Source of the DNA: Gloeopeniophorella convolvens
Lineage: Eukaryota > Basidiomycota > Agaricomycetes > Russulales
Reading direction: 5' to 3'
NCBI GenBank assembly: GCA_022496205.1
Contig: WTXD01000007.1
Location: 124,001-188,000, forward strand
Length of the DNA: 64,000 nucleotides
The number at the start of each line of letters is the position of its first letter. The first letter of the stretch is position 1. Below, in pieces: positions 36,515-48,889 of this stretch. The notes under the pieces were generated by a model, which worked only from the letters and a program-made list of their open reading frames with translations, did not search any database and was not told the DNA's origin. The position numbers and the translations under genes are program-made.

Positions 36515-39500
36515 TCAGTGCTGGAGGAAGGCGTGTAAGAGGGTAAGCGTACCTATGGTAACGACGAAGTTGAAGACTAGACAGAGCGGTCGTTTAGCTG
36601 AAGGCACGTTCACGACCACGACGAACACCTACTGAAGAATGCAAATATAATCCATACGTCTCTCCACCGGTGATCATAGAATATGTTCAACGGCGTGGTG
36701 TATTCATCACCAGTCTAAGACCGACGGGATTAGCTAACCTCCTGGAGTGAAGGGCCGGCCAAGCCTACCTTGTATTGGCAATATCTACACGACTGGGTGT
36801 CGTTCGGATTGTCGAGATATCCACCGAACGAGTTCACGAAGTCGCTAGCCCACGCAGCACAAGATTGGCCGGAGGGTGGGTTGAATACCGCAAATTCGTC
36901 CGGTTTGCATTGTATTTGCAAACCACTGAGAAAGGTTATCAAGTCATATAGGGTCTGTGGGCGAAAACGCACTGAAGCTCGGTGGAGAGCATTGCACTGA
37001 GCAGGCGCGTGAAGGGGTTGAGCTGATACATCCACGACCTCCAGAAATGTGCGAGATTCGGGTACGGGATGGTCACCCCACCTGACCGTGACGATGAGCA
37101 ACGGACGGAGTGCACGTCTGAATATACGCACAGAAAGTGGTCAAAACGACCATGATGAACGGAATGAATAAGACAGCCACCTGCACGGAAGGCGTGATAG
37201 CAGCGATAACCTGGCCAAGTGCTACCCCGAACAGTTCCACAAACATGATGACCAGGAGCTGGAACCCCGTTCCGTCCAACCGGCTGAACCCTGGCCAAAC
37301 CCTTGGGCGTACACCTTTGGCTGAGTTAGTGGTGAGCGCGCCGTCCTGGGTGACCCCACTTACCATGATTACCCAATAAATGATTGCGCACAGGATACTG
37401 TATGGAATCTCGCCGAGCAATTGTGCGATGGCAAAGACTTCAGCAGAGTATATGCCACTGGAAGACTCTGAGGATGGTGAGTGCGTGCCGACGGCTGATT
37501 CATAGAATAGGCCTCACCTCGGATGAAAATCCCTGGCAGGCAAACAAGGTGAGCGTGGAGAGCAAAGCACTGACTGAAAACTTACTCCTGTTGCGGAGGA
37601 ACATAGGGACAATCTGGTTCATTAAGATGGCAGGAAGGACTGTGACCCAGAAACTAAGAGGAAGATGTAAGAAAGGCGCTACAAAAGGGGGAATGGGGAG
37701 TCATTACATCGAGAAAACACGGTACTGGAGGTCCCTTTGACTATTCCCGAGTTGAAGGAATACGAGCGATACGAACAGCGTGACGAACAAGTGCACGAAG
37801 AGGCGGGTGAAGACGTAATCAGGAGAGCGCCAGAGGGCGAGGAAGTTGCGCTTTGTGACCACAGCTAATTGATGCAAGAACGGAGTCGCATCTTATCAGA
37901 GCGTCAGCGTATGCACCTTAGCGGGTGCATCCTATGCGATGACTCACATTTGGGTGTGACCTCATTCGTCTTCGGCTTCGCAGACTTTTTGAGCTCGCTG
38001 ATTTCATGCTGGACGCGCTGGAACTCTGGAGAGTCCAACCAGACATCTTTCCAATCACGAGATCCAATCCTAGGTGTGATCCCTGCACCAATAGCGTCCA
38101 GCATGTACTCTGCCGGATTCATGTTTTTGGGGCATTCTGCACCGTGGCGAGCAAAGTACTCTCGAAGAACGCAAGAATCCGGTCCGATATCGCCAAAATA
38201 GACGGTATAGCCACCTTTCTCCAGAAGGAGCAGTCGATCGAAGCTCTCGAAGAGTAGCGAGGATGGCTGGTGTATGGTACAGAGGATGGCTTGGCCCTGA
38301 GCAGCAAGCTTTCGCAAGAAGCGCACCAGGTTCCAGGCGCTCTGCGCATCAAGACCTGATGTTGGCTCATCCAAGAATAGAAGAAGTTCTGGTTTGCTGG
38401 CCAGCTCTACGCCAATTGTGAGACGCTTGCGAGCTTCGGTACCCAGACTAGAAACGATGGCATCAGCGAGATCTTGAAGTTCCAGAAGTTCGATCATCTC
38501 TTCGACGTAGGCTCCTTCTCTTCTTTGGGGACGCTGTAAGGCTGGCGCAGATATGCTGAGAACCGCATAGCCTCGCGAATTGTCGCAGTTCCTTCGTGTA
38601 CGTCCATCTGCTCAGCGTATGCCGTGCCTCGAGCGAAGTCTGATCCAATGGGACGTCCATCGACGAGGGTGTCACCAGCGACGACGCCAATGTTCTTCCT
38701 CTGAGCCAGAACATCAAGACACGTCGTCTTTCCAGCGCCGGATGCCCCCATGAGCGCAGTAAGCGTTCCAGGCTTGACGTATCCGTACACCTCATTGAGC
38801 AGCTGTCGCGTGCCTCCAGAGACCGGAACATGATAGTTGACCCTTTCCCAGGTGAACACGCTTCGGTCCACAGTTGGGGCTCTAAGTTACATGTCCGTGG
38901 TCAGCAGGCAGCTCTGCGAAGTGTAACCATATCGCTACATACGCAGTCTCCCACTTGGCGTTCATGATCTCAGCTTTCTCCGCGGCATTATCTTCCAAGC
39001 GCTTTTTCCTTCGCTCACGCAGATGAGCATTCAATTTGCTTGTCTCAGCCGTTTCCTTGGCGAACAGGCGATAGACAATGCCGCCCGCGCTTTGCTGGGT
39101 GTTGATCTTAAGTTGGGTCAGGAAGAGAGCGTTCGGACTACAATACTTACTGGGAAGAAATCCAAGGCAATGACCTGCGTCAGCTGATAAAACAATATCC
39201 ATCCGAGAAGGACAAGGAAGTTGCGACGCCAGATGTCGTGCGAGTCCATGTCATACGTGGTCAGCAAGTATGATCGGCCGGAGATCACATCGGAGCCTGG
39301 CGCCGCCCCAAAGAGCGTACAAACTTGGTTTGGCCCCAGGACAGTCCTGCGATTAATTCGTAAGTACATAAAGCTCGACTGGGCGTGTCCACCTACGGAT
39401 ATTTGTCGATACCATGCCCATTCCTGGGAATTACGTAGCTCCCATCGCAAGTGAACTGTTATGCGGGCACAGGTTAGCGATGAGAACCGCAATAGGCATG

Positions 39501-42086
39501 TGAACAATCTATACATTAATCCGACTGTACTCATTCCCCATAAGGCCAGAGAATGCTATGGATTGCTAGTATCAGCGCTCGTTGGCTCCCAGGGCGATCA
39601 CGACCCACCATAAGACATGGGATCCAAGTAGTACTGAACTGCGAGTCACTATAGGCAACAGCTGAATCTGGTTTTGTAACTCACAAGCCAAAATAGCCAT
39701 CTCTTCATCTGTTGTACGGGAATGAGATACCCGATATAAATGATGAGGTTAGGAATGAAGAACGCCCCAAGACGGAATGCCGTGTCGTAGGAAGAGAAGA
39801 ACAACCCAAAGGTCCGGAAGAAGCCTTGGATGGATAGGAATGCCATGTAGTTGAACAGATGGAAGGTCCAAAATGCTCCGCCAGACCGATGAAGGTTTGC
39901 CATGAAGTAGACGATGATGTCGTAGATGAGCAAGCGAACGGCCGAAAACGGGAGATCCGCGAGCGTGTTCCCAAGCGCGAGTGCTGATGGGCGATATAAT
40001 CGATAGCTCGTCTGCAAGTGGAATTAACACAGTGGCTTCCTGCGGGTCAAAGCGACGACCGCTCACTTGTTTGCGAAGTATGCCTCGGCCACCAACTTGT
40101 ACAGACATCTAGAGTATGGCAAAGAACGTTAAGAACGCTCAAAGATATCGAACGAAGACATTCACTTCGCCAAACGCATCAAGACAGGACGTCAACATAG
40201 CAGCAAAGATGACGCTGGCCCTTGTGAACGCCCCATTGGAAGTTGGGGGCAGGTTGAAAAACGCAGCTCCAAGGACAAGAGCAAGAGCCTACAACGCACA
40301 TGAGATGGGTCCATGCACCAGTGGTCCGCTCACAATAGACAAAGAAAAGCTCGTCACAAGTTGAAATCTGTCTTGGAGTCGCATGTGGAACTGCCTCCGT
40401 GCCAATGCTATGACTTGTCCTGTATACCCGAGGGTGTACGGGCTCTTCTTTGATACGCCACGCTTCTTGTCGAGCAAAACAGAGCGCTTGAACGCTTCCT
40501 GGTCGGACCTCTCCGTCTCCATAAGTAACCTGTATTTCTCGAGGTCATCGTACATGGATCGAGCAAATTGAGACGCAAGGAATGCGTGTTCGAGCGCCTC
40601 AGGAGTAGAAGGAACGTTAGCTGCGCTCCGCCCGGGACTGAATTGCCGTTCATTGGAATCGGTGCAACCCGTCAAGTAGTCCGCGGTGGCCTGCCGGGGA
40701 AGGGGCTTGTATCCAAGCTCTTCAAAGTACGACCGAGCTTGGGCCGGAGGACCAAAGTACACTTGCCGGCCTTCGTCAAGCACCAGCACCTTGTCAAAGA
40801 GATTATAAATTCCTTCCCCGGCCTGATAGCTTCGGGAGAATCAGTTTGTGCCTCCCAAAGGTGTCAAGAGTGCTTACAGAGTGACGAACGTCGTCTGGCC
40901 CAGTACATCAGTCATGACACGCAAGCTTTTAGCATAGTCGAGGGCTGTCGATGCATCCAAGCCACGTGTAGAATTGTCCCAGCATTGCACACGTGCTCGT
41001 GTGGTCATCATCTCAGCTATGCTGACTCGCTTGCGTTCCCCACCAGAAACGCCACGAACGAATTCATCGCCCACAAGCGTTCCCGACGTGTGAGAAATAT
41101 TGAGCATCTTTAACAGCATGTCCTCAACCTGTGCATTGAACTCTTTCTTGGAAACACCCGGGAGACGACCTTTCGGGCCTGGCGTCTTCGTCGAGAGCGC
41201 GAATGCCAAGGTCTGAGCGACCGTTAGGGTAGCGATGTGGATGTCGTCTGCACGATGGAATATCAATATGAGCGCCTGATACTTGCCGAACCACGTGCCT
41301 TCATGGTTGTACACAGTCTCTCCCTTGTACGTCTTCCCCATCTCTTCCGCGTCTATACCAGCGTAGCGCACATCTCCACCCACGGACGAATATTCACCAC
41401 GTTCATTGGCGATAGCTTTCAAGAATGTCGTGCAACCTGATCCAGGGCAACCAAGTACTAGAACCATCTCGCCAGGTTTGGCTAGACCTGAGGACCTGTG
41501 GCGCGGCTATGAATGATACAATAGTTATGTAAAGCCACGGAACGCACTCGCGAAGGATCGTCGTCGTGTCTTCCTTCTTCGCTGGCAAATATCGTGCAAC
41601 GAAGCTCCAAATCCACAGAATGAGACTGAGACCGCTCCTGAGCATGGAGGCTGCCAAAACGGTAAATAATATTATTGCACACAAGCGGATGCGAGAACAA
41701 ACCGTCAAACGTTTTGACATATTCCTGCAAGCAATTAGAACGATTACACTCGCACAGAACGGTGCCCTCACCTTGTGATCCTTGCCTCCAGGAACCTCGA
41801 CTCTGAGATCCTTCCATGTGACTCCCACGTGTTTGTGCTGGATGCCGATCGCTTGGTTTGCGTCGTTGGAGGAGGTAAGATAATCCCGAAGACTGAAAGG
41901 CTCGAGTCCGTTGTCATGCAGGGATGCTTTCTCTACATCCTTCTCGCCATAGCCCTTGTGATCGGCATCGTGAGTATGAGATGAGTGCGCAGTGAGCTGC
42001 CTCGACAAAGTATGGAAGGTGGCCTCGGACTCTTGGATGTCAATGGTCCGGCGGGACTCGCCCTGGATGTCTTCAGACGGTGCCAT
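36515..42086 (-). CDS. PDR-type (ABCG) drug-resistance ABC transporter
   Basis: Full-length pleiotropic drug-resistance exporter of the CDR/PDR subfamily (NBD-TMD-NBD-TMD), plasma membrane. N-terminal cytosolic region [20 protein letters not shown]1 has the typical altered Walker [16 protein letters not shown] (about 41455-41410), signature [15 protein letters not shown] and a Walker B region [18 protein letters not shown]2 has a standard Walker [19 protein letters not shown] (about 38755-38705), signature [12 protein letters not shown] and [19 protein letters not shown]1 spans about 40350-39500 ([31 protein letters not shown]), TMD2 about 37860-36515. The extracellular Cys-rich segment CRYCQYK is followed, across an intron, by [16 protein letters not shown] and a last helix. 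The 3'-most two exons (to 36515) are inferred; the stop could differ slightly. Confidence 0.93.
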
Positions 42087-43144
42087 TTGTCCAAGACCGT
42101 CACTAGACTCCCGTCAGTAATAGTCGACCTAAACCTCGCCACGCCAATGGAGCGAGGTAGCGTTCGACATAGAGCTCGAATACGGTGGCCGCTTTTATTC
42201 CTGCCCAAGATTTCAGATGACAAATGGAGCCGTGGGGGGCCGAAGGCATATTAATACTGCCTGGTGCCAGAGAAGTAGGGTGATCAAGCAATCAAGAACA
42301 CAACGAGGCCGGCCCCTTGCTGAGTCAAGCCAGTCACAAGTCATAGCGGACCCGGCGACGGGTCGGCGACGGACGGCGGCCTGTAGAAGCGTTTGAGCGA
42401 GGCCGTCGGACGTCAATTTGGTTCGGCGGAAAAACACCGGGAAGCAAAACTAGTCGAACGGAGGCCTCCAGACTTCTGATATGCCTCGAGGCGATAAGTA
42501 TCACGGCGCCCCGTTGCTCGGCTGCGGAAAGTGCAGTAGTTTCAGTCCATGGGGGAGTGGTCGGCACTTCATCACCGTCGAAAACTTCTGCCGAGTGTGG
42601 CTGAGGCCGAGCCTTCGTTGTTGACTTTGTTACGATCTGGTTATGACCTTGAACGTCTGCTTCGAAGCTTGGGCCCCACAATGGACAACCCTCTGGATTG
42701 CAGCACTCATAGGAGTCGGCGCAAAATGCATGCCCAAACAGCGATGTGGGTCGTTGGAGGCGCGAGCTGTTGATCCACTGCGAGGCTCAAGAGTAATAGT
42801 TCTGACGAGCCTGCATCGATGCCCAAGGGGGTGCAGGCCCACCTTCCTTTTTGAGACGGGGTGCCTAGGCTCTCTCGGTCCGTTTCGAGATACGTCAGTA
42901 TATGATTACTAATTACTAGATCGTCATCACAACCTGTGGCCCACCAATTGGCCCGCCACGGTTGAATATTTACGTTTCGTTTGACATCAATTGCTGATAC
43001 ATACCATACACTGCGGCGAGCACATCCACTGTAATTCACCAAGCATTCAAATATTCATACACCAGTCCGACGCTGAAAGGACAGAGCATCACATTTGTCT
43101 TCACGCCCGGCCCATTGAGCCTTGCTTCCTTGTTCCATCCACAC
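42087..43144. other. ABC transporter upstream region, no gene seen
   Basis: A 1.06 kb gap between the ABC transporter start and the aldehyde dehydrogenase stop. Frames such as 42334-42681 (minus) lack conserved features. It contains a TGAGTCA site at 42321 and TTACTAA at 42906. Confidence 0.55.
42321..42327. promoter_or_regulatory. AP-1/Yap1-type site upstream of ABC transporter
   Basis: TGAGTCA about 235 bp upstream of the ABC transporter ATG. bZIP factors of the Yap1/AP-1 (or Gcn4) class bind this sequence and control drug-exporter genes in other fungi. A TTACTAA-type site lies further up at 42906-42912. Sequence match only; a heptamer can occur by chance. Confidence 0.4.
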
Positions 43145-45515
43145 CTACAGTGGCCATTCGAGCTTCTCGCCGTAGTTCCAGTGAACGGCCTTTGTAGAAA
43201 TGTACTCATCCAGAGCGTGACTGCCCAGTTCACGACCTTCGCAGAAAAACCTCTCAGTGAGCAATCCTCGGGGAGTATAGACATCCTTACCAATTCCACT
43301 CTGTTTCTTACCGCCGAAGGGGACGTTGTTGTACAGGACGTTGTACTGATTGACCCACACCTGCAAGCACATGACGGTAAGGCCCGGAAGAGAAATTATT
43401 GGAGTGGGCGCCTCACTGTGCCAGCCTCCAGCGCAGATGATACCCGGTGGCACTGGGCCTGATCGGCTACGACGACTGTCAGCTACTGGGTATGGAATGC
43501 ATGCTGAATATTACTGGAATGGAGGCCAGCCGCAAGTCCGTACGTGGTGTCGTTGGCAAGATCAATGGCCTCTTGCTCAGTGTGGAACTTTCCTACTGAG
43601 AGGACAGGTCCGAATATCTTCATCTCGCAATGAGTAATTCCTGCCAATCGAAAGGCAAAGTCTGAAAAGTACCTCTTCTTTCACCTGCGAGGGACTATCA
43701 ATTGAACTGCGCGGAGCCACAACAGCACTGTACGCACAATCTTCATATCGGGGCGAATATCCGTGAAGACTTCTAGAGTCAGCAAGTCTCTGCATTGAAT
43801 AAGACGAGGCGTACTGGTGGCATCGACCCAGTATCCGGGAGTAGCGCGCTTTTCACCTCCAACAATGACCTTGGCACCTTCTTTCTTCCCAGATTCAATG
43901 TAACTCCACACACGGTCGTACTGTGCTCTCGATACCTGGAAATAAAGTGTGGGTCGAGAAAGATGACACCATCAAAACCCTTCTTACCACCGGGCCGCCC
44001 CCTGACTTTTCATCAAAGCCATCTCCAATGGTGAGCTCTCTTGCTTTAGCTGCCAATACTGTGACGAATTTATCGTAGATGGTGTCTTGCACGTAAAGAC
44101 GAGAGCCAGCAGTGCAGTCTTGACCAGTATTGTACAGAATACCCAAAGCAGCCCAGTTCGCAGCTAGTCATAGACCGTACGCCCGCTGTCAGACAACACG
44201 CGTCATCTGGGTGGGTACGACGAACCTTGCTCTATGTCAGCCGACTCGAATACGAGGTGGGGCGACTTTCCGCCTAACTCCAGAGATACCTTCTTTAGGT
44301 TGCTAGAGGCAGCAGCCGCCAGAACTTTGCGGCCGGTGATCGTAGAACCAGTGAAGGCTACTTTGTCCACCCCCCTGTGGGCGGCCAATGCCGCACCACC
44401 CACGGAACCGAGGGATGGGATAGTGTTGACCACTCCTGCAGGAAAGCTAAGCGCAGTCAGGGACAAGTGAGCTAGGTGAGAACAAAAAGGATGTGTCCCG
44501 TACCCAGCCTCTTTGACCAACTCGGACAATTTCTGCACGTGTTATCAGAGGCTCGCCCACTTAAGGTTTCACGCGGCGTACGAGCGCAGTCAGAGGCGTA
44601 ATTTCCGAGGGCTTCATGACGATCGTACAGCCAACTGCGAGTGCAGGTGCAACCTTCCATGCCCTAGCCGCAATGAAGGGTCGTGCATTCGGGGCTAAGA
44701 GTGCAGACATACCACATCTGAATGGGGTAGTTCCACGGGATTCTGTTGGACCCGTTTGAGCGACAGTCGTGAGGACAGGGGCATGACGCACATTTGTCCG
44801 CAGACGCCAATCGGCTCGGGATGAGTGATCGCAATCTTCGTCTTGTGGTCTACTTCGATGCTCTAAAGAGAGGTGAGCGCGCTGCGCACGACCAACTTTC
44901 ACATATAAGGGACAGACCTGGCCGAGTATCTTGTCGGCCCAGCCCGCATAGTATCGCAGACATCCTACGCTGTCGCCGATGTCGAAGTCCCTAATCGGCC
45001 CGTAAGCACCCTTCCATATTTCGCAAGTGTGTCAAGAGCGTACCGGGCAATCTTAACGGGCTTTCCATTGTTCAAGCACTCCAACTCTGCGAGGATTTGC
45101 TGATCGCGCTCGATGAGATCAGCCAGCTTGTTGATCAATCGGGATCGCTCAAAACCCGTCACGTTCTTCCCCCATGTCTCACGGAAGGCCTTGCGCGCAG
45201 CGGCGACTGCGATGTCGACATCTTTCTCGGAAGCTAACACAGCCGGGGTGAGGGGCTTTCGTCAAGAGGTGATGGTAACTGGGGTTGTTACCTGCGGTAA
45301 CTGTGCAAAGCACCTCCTCGGTAGAAGGGTTATAGACCCTGTGGGATTGGCGCGCGAGTATGAGCGAACGGCGCAGCTTATGGATCACGGTGCATGTACT
45401 TGAGTGGTTCGAGATTATCCACCGACGGCACAAACTCGTTGTTGATGAATAAGCCAGTATTGACCGAAATTTTCGAGTTGGATTTAGGAATCGACAGGTC
45501 AACGACGCTCGCCAT
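43145..45515 (-). CDS. NAD(P)-dependent aldehyde dehydrogenase
   Basis: Oxidises aldehydes to acids; ALDH superfamily of the ALD4/5 or ALDH1/2 type. Start [18 protein letters not shown] at 45515, then [15 protein letters not shown]. Further blocks: [40 protein letters not shown] (joined), [34 protein letters not shown], the catalytic Glu in [14 protein letters not shown] (about 44290-44250), the nucleophile Cys in [15 protein letters not shown] (about 44135-44095), [13 protein letters not shown] and a C-terminal block [12 protein letters not shown]. The end is KLEWPL at 43145. No mitochondrial presequence is obvious, so a cytosolic form is likely. Introns are short and numerous. Substrate is not indicated by the neighbours. 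Confidence 0.95.
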
Positions 45516-45829
45516 GATGTTTGCTATAGAAGAAGAGTTGAGCCACCCTGGGGAACTTGTAGTGCCCCATGATCGTGCGTGAGCGTTATAAGGTGAGAGT
45601 GTCAAGATAAGATAACGTGAGCGTAAAACTAGATCCGAACACCATATTGCCTGTAGCCTGCGCTGCGACAACGTAAGGTACCCCAGACGTAACCATCTTA
45701 TAATCACCAGCTTCACCTTCTCGAGCTTCTTTCTGGGATCTGACTCGACCCGCCGAAGTAGAATGTCCAGTAGTGGAGGGCGCGGATCAATTCGTACAAA
45801 TGTCCCAAGGCATGAGGCGACCCCACTAT

Positions 45830-47440
45830 TCAGACCCCACGATCTGCCATAGCCCGCGGAGGAGTCTTCCCCATGATAGCCAACCACAATGCCCGGAACG
45901 CCGTATTTATCTCCCGCCTGCGGATACCCGTCCTCCTCCACACCGTCTTGATAATACCAAGGACGCAGAGTATGAAGGAGATATCCAGGAATAAACGCCG
46001 TACTACAAGGTACGTTGGTGACCGACCCTCGCTGTGCGAGAGGAAGACGGCGAATTGGCGTAGCGATACTAGTACGCGCGCCAGTGACTTGAATATGATT
46101 GACCAGAGTCCAAGTTCGTCAATGTTGATATCACGTTGCTCACTAGGAGACCGGCGGCCTGCGAACGCCGAAGAAGACCTGGACGCGCCCGGAGATGCAA
46201 AAGGTCTTGAAGCAAACGAGTGAGACTCTATAATCTCCATGCGTTCGGAAAGTGCAGCTAGCTGTGCCTGCACGCTCTCTATGGCTCGTTCGAGCGCTAG
46301 TTGTGAAGATGGACGAGGAGGAAAACCGGCTGCTGACAGAGCGTGCGGTCTCGCAGACGGAGGTCGGCGATAGATTGACTGGCTGGGCGGTGACACCAAA
46401 TCCTGGGTAATGGCCTGCTCGGCATATTGTGGAGGATATGATGACAATGAAGCAGAAGAGGGGCCTGCAAAGGCAGATGGCGTCTCGAAACCGGGTTGGG
46501 GTTGAGAAGCTGGAATGACCGGAGTTGGACCTAGCGTCGCGCTTGCTACTGGTGTACGATATCTATGGGATGAGAAGGAAGATTGGGGCCGGTCCGATAC
46601 CGTATTTTGTTCCACCAATGGTGGTGCAATAGGACCGATTTCTTCTTCGTCACTTGTCTCTTCTTCAGAGGTCCCGTCCTCATCCTGAACGTCCGGGTTG
46701 CCCTGGGCATAAGAGGAGAGATGTGCTGAACGGTAGCCGGATCCTGTAGCATGTCCATCTGAGCTTGACGAATCAGAATCCAGGGATCGTGAGAGGGCCA
46801 CTAATGAAAGTGTGAGAATATGTAAGTGAAGCACGGTAAGAGAAACATACTGCTGTGAACGAGATTGGCAGGGTCTCCGCCGAAAGACTCAAGTTCGCGA
46901 ACAAGATCCCGTGCCATGGTCTTGTCGGAGTACTTTCTCAGCACCTAGACAAAATTAGTCCTGGAGTTCCAGTAGTACCCGGTCTACTGACCTTCAGAAG
47001 AGCATCCACGTAGCGCCATTTCGCGTCGTAAGAATCGAGATCCTTATGCTTTGCCCATGCATCCCTGCGAGATGGCACATGATGTCACCGAACTGCAGAT
47101 TCGAAAATACAAAACGCACCATTTAGCTCGTCCTAGCATATCCCACATGCCGGGTCTTGGGGACTTCACGTTTCCAACCGTGGCTTAAATAGGAAAGAAA
47201 GCCGTAACATGAGGCTCCAATGACGGTGACGAACAGTACATGTCATGCGTACCCTGTTTGTAGAGGCTTAACGACAAAAGTCAGTGACGATGCCTAGCCA
47301 TGTTCCTTCGGGTGAAAGACATACCTATACATAGTGAGCTTTTCCTCATAGCCCGTCTGTATTGGGCCGGTCTTCGGGAGGTTCTGTATGATTTCTACAG
47401 CCCGGTCGAATTGTGCATCAATGAGTGTGCGGGAGTCCAT
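45830..47440 (-). CDS. Membrane-anchored acyl-CoA-binding protein (ATG37/ACBD5-like)
   Basis: The first exons, starting MDSRTLIDAQFDRAVEI at 47440, form a complete acyl-CoA-binding domain: KTGPIQTGYEEKLTMYSLYK, then GNVKSPRPGMWDMLGRAKWD and AWAKHKDLDSYDAKWRYV. The remainder is an acidic and Ser/Pro-rich disordered region (SEEETSDEEEIGP), a predicted coiled coil (LALERAIESVQAQLAALSER), and near the C-terminus a hydrophobic helix LFLDISFILCVLGIIKTVW followed by a basic tail. This ACB-coiled coil-C-terminal membrane anchor architecture is that of Atg37/ACBD5, peroxisomal proteins for pexophagy and fatty-acid handling. Peroxisomal location here is inferred. The stop lies 315 bp upstream of the ALDH start on the same strand. 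Confidence 0.85.
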
Positions 47441-47766
47441 GACGGTGTGGTGCGCAAGAATACCGAAGCGAGGCCGGCAACAAGAGAGAAGAAAGTGTGT
47501 CAGAGGGAGGATATCGATGATGGGGAAGACGTTGGTGTGGGGCAGTGATGCCTACGGTGCATAACGCGAGGCTCGCGCACGCTCACGAGCATGTGTTTCC
47601 GAGCCGCCTAAAGTCCGACCGCGACATTGTCCCGAGCCCGACCTTGCCTATCTCACATTCGCGCTCATTCACCACACCCTTATCCGAGAACATGATTATG
47701 TGTTAACTAAAATCATGCTAGCAGAAGGTAAAGGGCATGCGATAAAAGTAGCAGTAATACTGCATT

Positions 47767-48186
47767 TCATGGTGCGGCTTGCGCGCCTGAGGCGCCCGGA
47801 GTACCCGATGCACCATGGCTCCACGCATACTTCAAACCACCTCGTATGCGCTCTTCCCGTGGGCTCACGTCCTTTCCTATCACAACGAGATAAAATGAGC
47901 GCGTCGCGGGGAGCGAAGAGTCGGACCATGACGAACCTCGCCACACCAGACGTCCCCAGGCTTTTCCATGTGAACCGCCGTCCTTGAGTGAGGTTCGTGT
48001 CACAGTCCAGTAGCAACCCTCAATGCCCTTCGCTGTCCACCTTGTCTGGTAGACATGCTGGCCTACACCATCCTTGGGGTACCGTGCCAAGACTTGGTAA
48101 AGGTTACCAGGTGTCGAAGAAAGACCCGGGGGAAGTCTTTTTGGGAGGAGTTTCTGGAATGCAGCGGCGATATTTGCGGTACTCAT
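47767..48186 (-). CDS. Mitochondrial small ribosomal subunit protein mS34-like
   Basis: Starts at ATG 48186 (MSTANIAAAFQKLLPKRLPP); the longer upstream frame lacks an ATG. One intron (about 47888-47926) interrupts the gene between GRLVWRG and KDVSPREERIRGG. The segment LYQVLARYPKDGVGQHVY followed by GIEGCYWTVTRT and HGKAWGRLVWRGK matches the pattern of the MRPS34 family (LGVG, YW, DHGKAWG, GK). The C-terminus is Gly/Ala-rich (SGTPGASGAQAAP). Divergent from a GatC-like mitochondrial gene with 184 bp between starts, which supports a mitochondrial translation role. mS34 is missing in baker's yeast, so presence in a basidiomycete is worth noting. Confidence 0.75.
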   Translation of the reverse strand: MSTANIAAAFQKLLPKRLPPGLSSTPGNLYQVLARYPKDGVGQHVYQTRWTAKGIEGCYWTVTRTSLKDGGSHGKAWGRLVWRGSSWSDSSLPATRSFYLVVIGKDVSPREERIRGGLKYAWSHGASGTPGASGAQAAP

Positions 48187-48370
48187 GGTGTATGGGTCGG
48201 GCGAGGACGGCGTCGCGTTATGTAGGAAACTTCCCCGGGTCGCGCCTTCGCTGGCGAATGGTGAACGCCGTTGGACGCGCTCTGTCACCCTCCTAGCGTG
48301 AGCGCGTTGAAACTCCGCCAACGCGCGCTCTCAGGCGCTCTCCGCTGCTCGCCGTCTCTTGCCCTCCTCC
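48187..48370. promoter_or_regulatory. Bidirectional promoter of two mitochondrial translation genes
   Basis: Only 184 bp separate the ATGs of the mS34-like and GatC-like genes. The stretch is GC-rich and has no TATA box. Co-regulation is inferred from the arrangement. Confidence 0.45.
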
Positions 48371-48889
48371 ATGTCGTGGGCGCGTCTCACACATTTACAA
48401 ACTCGTGCAGGTCGCTATGTACGCCCGTTCACTAGGAGATGCCTCTCGGACAGTGCACACAAACCGTTTGTTGAAACAGACGACTGCGCTATCCCGCTGA
48501 AGCCTACCTGGTCTGTTGACGACCTCTTGTCCTCGTATCCGCGCCCCGTCATATCTCCATCTGCTCTGCACCGTCTTCATGGCTTGGCGGCCCTGGTTCC
48601 GCCACCAGATGGAACACCTGAGCATGCGAAGCTGACCAATGATCTGGAAGACCTCGTCAAGCTGGTCGAAAGTGTCAAGTTAGTCAATGTATCGGCGGGC
48701 TCTGGCCCAACAGATACTGTCTTAGATGCTCGAGTATGGGCCGAAGACACGGGAACAGACCTACAAAAGTCTGCCCCCAAGGGAGACAGCGATCATGAAG
48801 CACTTGGTCGCGAGGAACTGTTGTCCCGCGCAACGCGCACAGAGAATGGTTTTTACCTGGTCCATTCCGACCGGGCCAGAAAGAAGTAG
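48371..48889 (+). CDS. GatC-like subunit of mitochondrial Glu-tRNA(Gln) amidotransferase
   Basis: Intronless frame starting MSWARLTHLQTRAGRYVRPF with an Arg-rich, Ser-containing N-terminus typical of a mitochondrial presequence. The body has ISPSALHRLHGLAALVPPPD then EHAKLTNDLEDLVKLVESVK, the helical hairpin pattern of GatC, which chaperones GatA/GatB in converting Glu-tRNA(Gln) to Gln-tRNA(Gln). The C-terminal NGFYLVHSDRARKK resembles the end seen in fungal members. The assignment rests on the hairpin and the VRS-type tail, so it is moderate. Paired with an mS34-like gene. Confidence 0.7.
   Translation: MSWARLTHLQTRAGRYVRPFTRRCLSDSAHKPFVETDDCAIPLKPTWSVDDLLSSYPRPVISPSALHRLHGLAALVPPPDGTPEHAKLTNDLEDLVKLVESVKLVNVSAGSGPTDTVLDARVWAEDTGTDLQKSAPKGDSDHEALGREELLSRATRTENGFYLVHSDRARKK

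Noticed and set aside
41410..41455. Defective Walker A (GCPGSGCTT, no Lys) in the ABC transporter as a sign of decay
   Set aside because: Cys in place of Lys in NBD1 is normal for fungal PDR-type transporters; NBD2 is standard.
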